The notes beneath the pieces were generated by a model that was not told the DNA's origin, ran no database searches, and saw only the letters and a list, made by a program, of their open reading frames with translations. From Usitatibacter sp035624355 (GTDB taxonomy: Bacteria > Pseudomonadota > Gammaproteobacteria > Burkholderiales > Usitatibacteraceae): a DNA stretch of 34,268 nucleotides. The stretch is taken from assembly GCA_035624355.1 (NCBI GenBank), contig DASPRQ010000056.1, forward strand, positions 1 to 34,268, given 5' to 3'. Made by a program: the position numbers and the translations under genes. This document shows, in pieces, positions 33,829 to 34,268 of this stretch. The stretch's first letter is position 1, and every line of letters begins with the position of its first letter.

Positions 33829-33932
33829 CTGGTCTCGATACCGGCCGGAAAAAGCGCCCGGTCCTACTCGACCAGCGATGCCACTGAATGACCGGTCTCG
33901 ATACGGCGGAAGGACACCGCCTACTCGACCAG
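33829..33932. repeat. Two REP-like palindromic elements upstream of dnaJ
   Basis: Copy 1 (33829-33875) begins CTGGTCTCGATAC and ends CCTACTCGACCAG; copy 2 (33893-33932) begins CGGTCTCGATACGG and ends CCTACTCGACCAG. Each is an imperfect palindrome with a variable GC-rich centre, and 17 bases separate them. The shape is that of dispersed REP elements; this GGTCTCGATAC ... CTCGACCA type is, as I recall, frequent in actinobacterial genomes. Only these two copies are in the window. Confidence 0.65.
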
Positions 33933-33966
33933 CAGCGCCTATTGAGACTGCGTACGAACGGTATTT

Positions 33967-34268
33967 ATGACTACCAACCGTGACTATTACGAAATCCTGG
34001 GCGTGCCCCGGAATGCCTCGCAAGACGAGATCAAGCAGGCCTTCCGCAAGCTGGCGCGCCAGTTCCACCCGGACGTGAACAAGGCGGCCGACGCCGAGGA
34101 GCGCTCCAAGGAGATCAACGAGGCCTACGGCGTGCTCTCAGACGCGGACAAGCGCGCCCGCTATGACCGCTTCGGCAAGCAGGGCCTGGGCGACATCGGC
34201 GGCATGCCCGACTACACCGCCGACTTCAGCGACCTGTTCGAGGAGCTGTTCGGCTTCGGCTTCGGCGG
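33967..34268 (+). CDS. dnaJ: Chaperone DnaJ, N-terminal part (3' truncated by window edge)
   Basis: The first 100 residues of a DnaJ/Hsp40 co-chaperone. The J domain is complete (about 5-70: RDYYEILGVPRNASQDEIKQ, with HPD at 34-36 and INEAYGVLSDADKRARYDRF), followed by the start of a Gly/Phe region (DLFEELFGFGFG). The sequence, with RKLARQFHPDVN and no GGGG-rich stretch right after the J domain, looks more like Chloroflexota or Actinomycetota DnaJ than a betaproteobacterial one; this is a judgement from memory. No clear Shine-Dalgarno is seen before ATG 33967. It continues beyond the window. Confidence 0.9.
   Translation, partial: MTTNRDYYEILGVPRNASQDEIKQAFRKLARQFHPDVNKAADAEERSKEINEAYGVLSDADKRARYDRFGKQGLGDIGGMPDYTADFSDLFEELFGFGFG

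Noticed and set aside
33829..33932. CRISPR array
   Set aside because: Only two imperfect palindromic units with differing centres and a 17-base gap; this is REP-like, not repeat-spacer.

Overview
The window looks like the chromosome of a very GC-rich betaproteobacterium, probably a Burkholderiales-like or related uncultured lineage. Three things support this. The FtsZ tail ends in the usual proteobacterial DIPAFLRKQAD peptide. The order ftsZ, lpxC, DUF721 gene, M23 peptidase, secA, argJ, DUF815 ATPase, Nudix-ThiE gene matches my recollection of betaproteobacterial genomes, as does comF, trmL ... gpsA, secB, grxC, rhodanese ... gpmA ... ctpA, thiF/moeB. Most genes are housekeeping and tightly packed, with many ATGA stop/start overlaps. 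Family calls rest on motifs I could read; no database search was possible.

Layout. 1-6.3 kb: end of the division/envelope cluster (ftsZ tail, a SlyB-like secreted protein, lpxC, DciA-like DUF721 gene, membrane-anchored M23 peptidase, secA). 6.3-8.6 kb: a LysR regulator divergent from a serine/alanine-glyoxylate-type aminotransferase. 8.7-12.5 kb: argJ, a methyltransferase, a DUF815 AAA ATPase and a Nudix-ThiE fusion. 12.6-16.3 kb: biotin operon bioB-bioF-bioC-bioD on the minus strand, divergent from comF-trmL.

17.5-22.65 kb: an accessory block between trmL and gpsA. It holds two related secreted beta-rich subunits, a small secreted protein, a PapD-like periplasmic chaperone and, convergent to them, a LysM plus beta-barrel (usher-like) plus SdrD-B-like outer-membrane protein. 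This appears to be a divergent chaperone-usher-like surface-fibre system and is the best candidate for something undescribed. A strong intrinsic terminator between the first and second subunit genes would make the first the abundant one.

22.7-25.4 kb: rhodanese-grxC-secB-SH3 protein-gpsA operon (minus). 25.4-26.4 kb: azlC-azlD exporter (minus). 26.5-31.85 kb: gpmA, envC, ctpA, thiF/moeB-like gene and two tandem DUF4124 genes (plus). 31.8-33.8 kb: tsaD (minus, apparently starting at CTG) divergent from rpsU and yqeY. 

From about 33.6 kb to the end the sequence changes character. The yqeY frame loses its normal C-terminus and runs into what reads as a DnaK C-terminal tail, followed by two REP-like palindromes and a dnaJ start that does not look betaproteobacterial. 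This is either a real rearrangement or transfer, or an assembly chimera; the last ~650 bases should be used with caution. I saw no tRNA, rRNA, CRISPR array, insertion sequence or origin.
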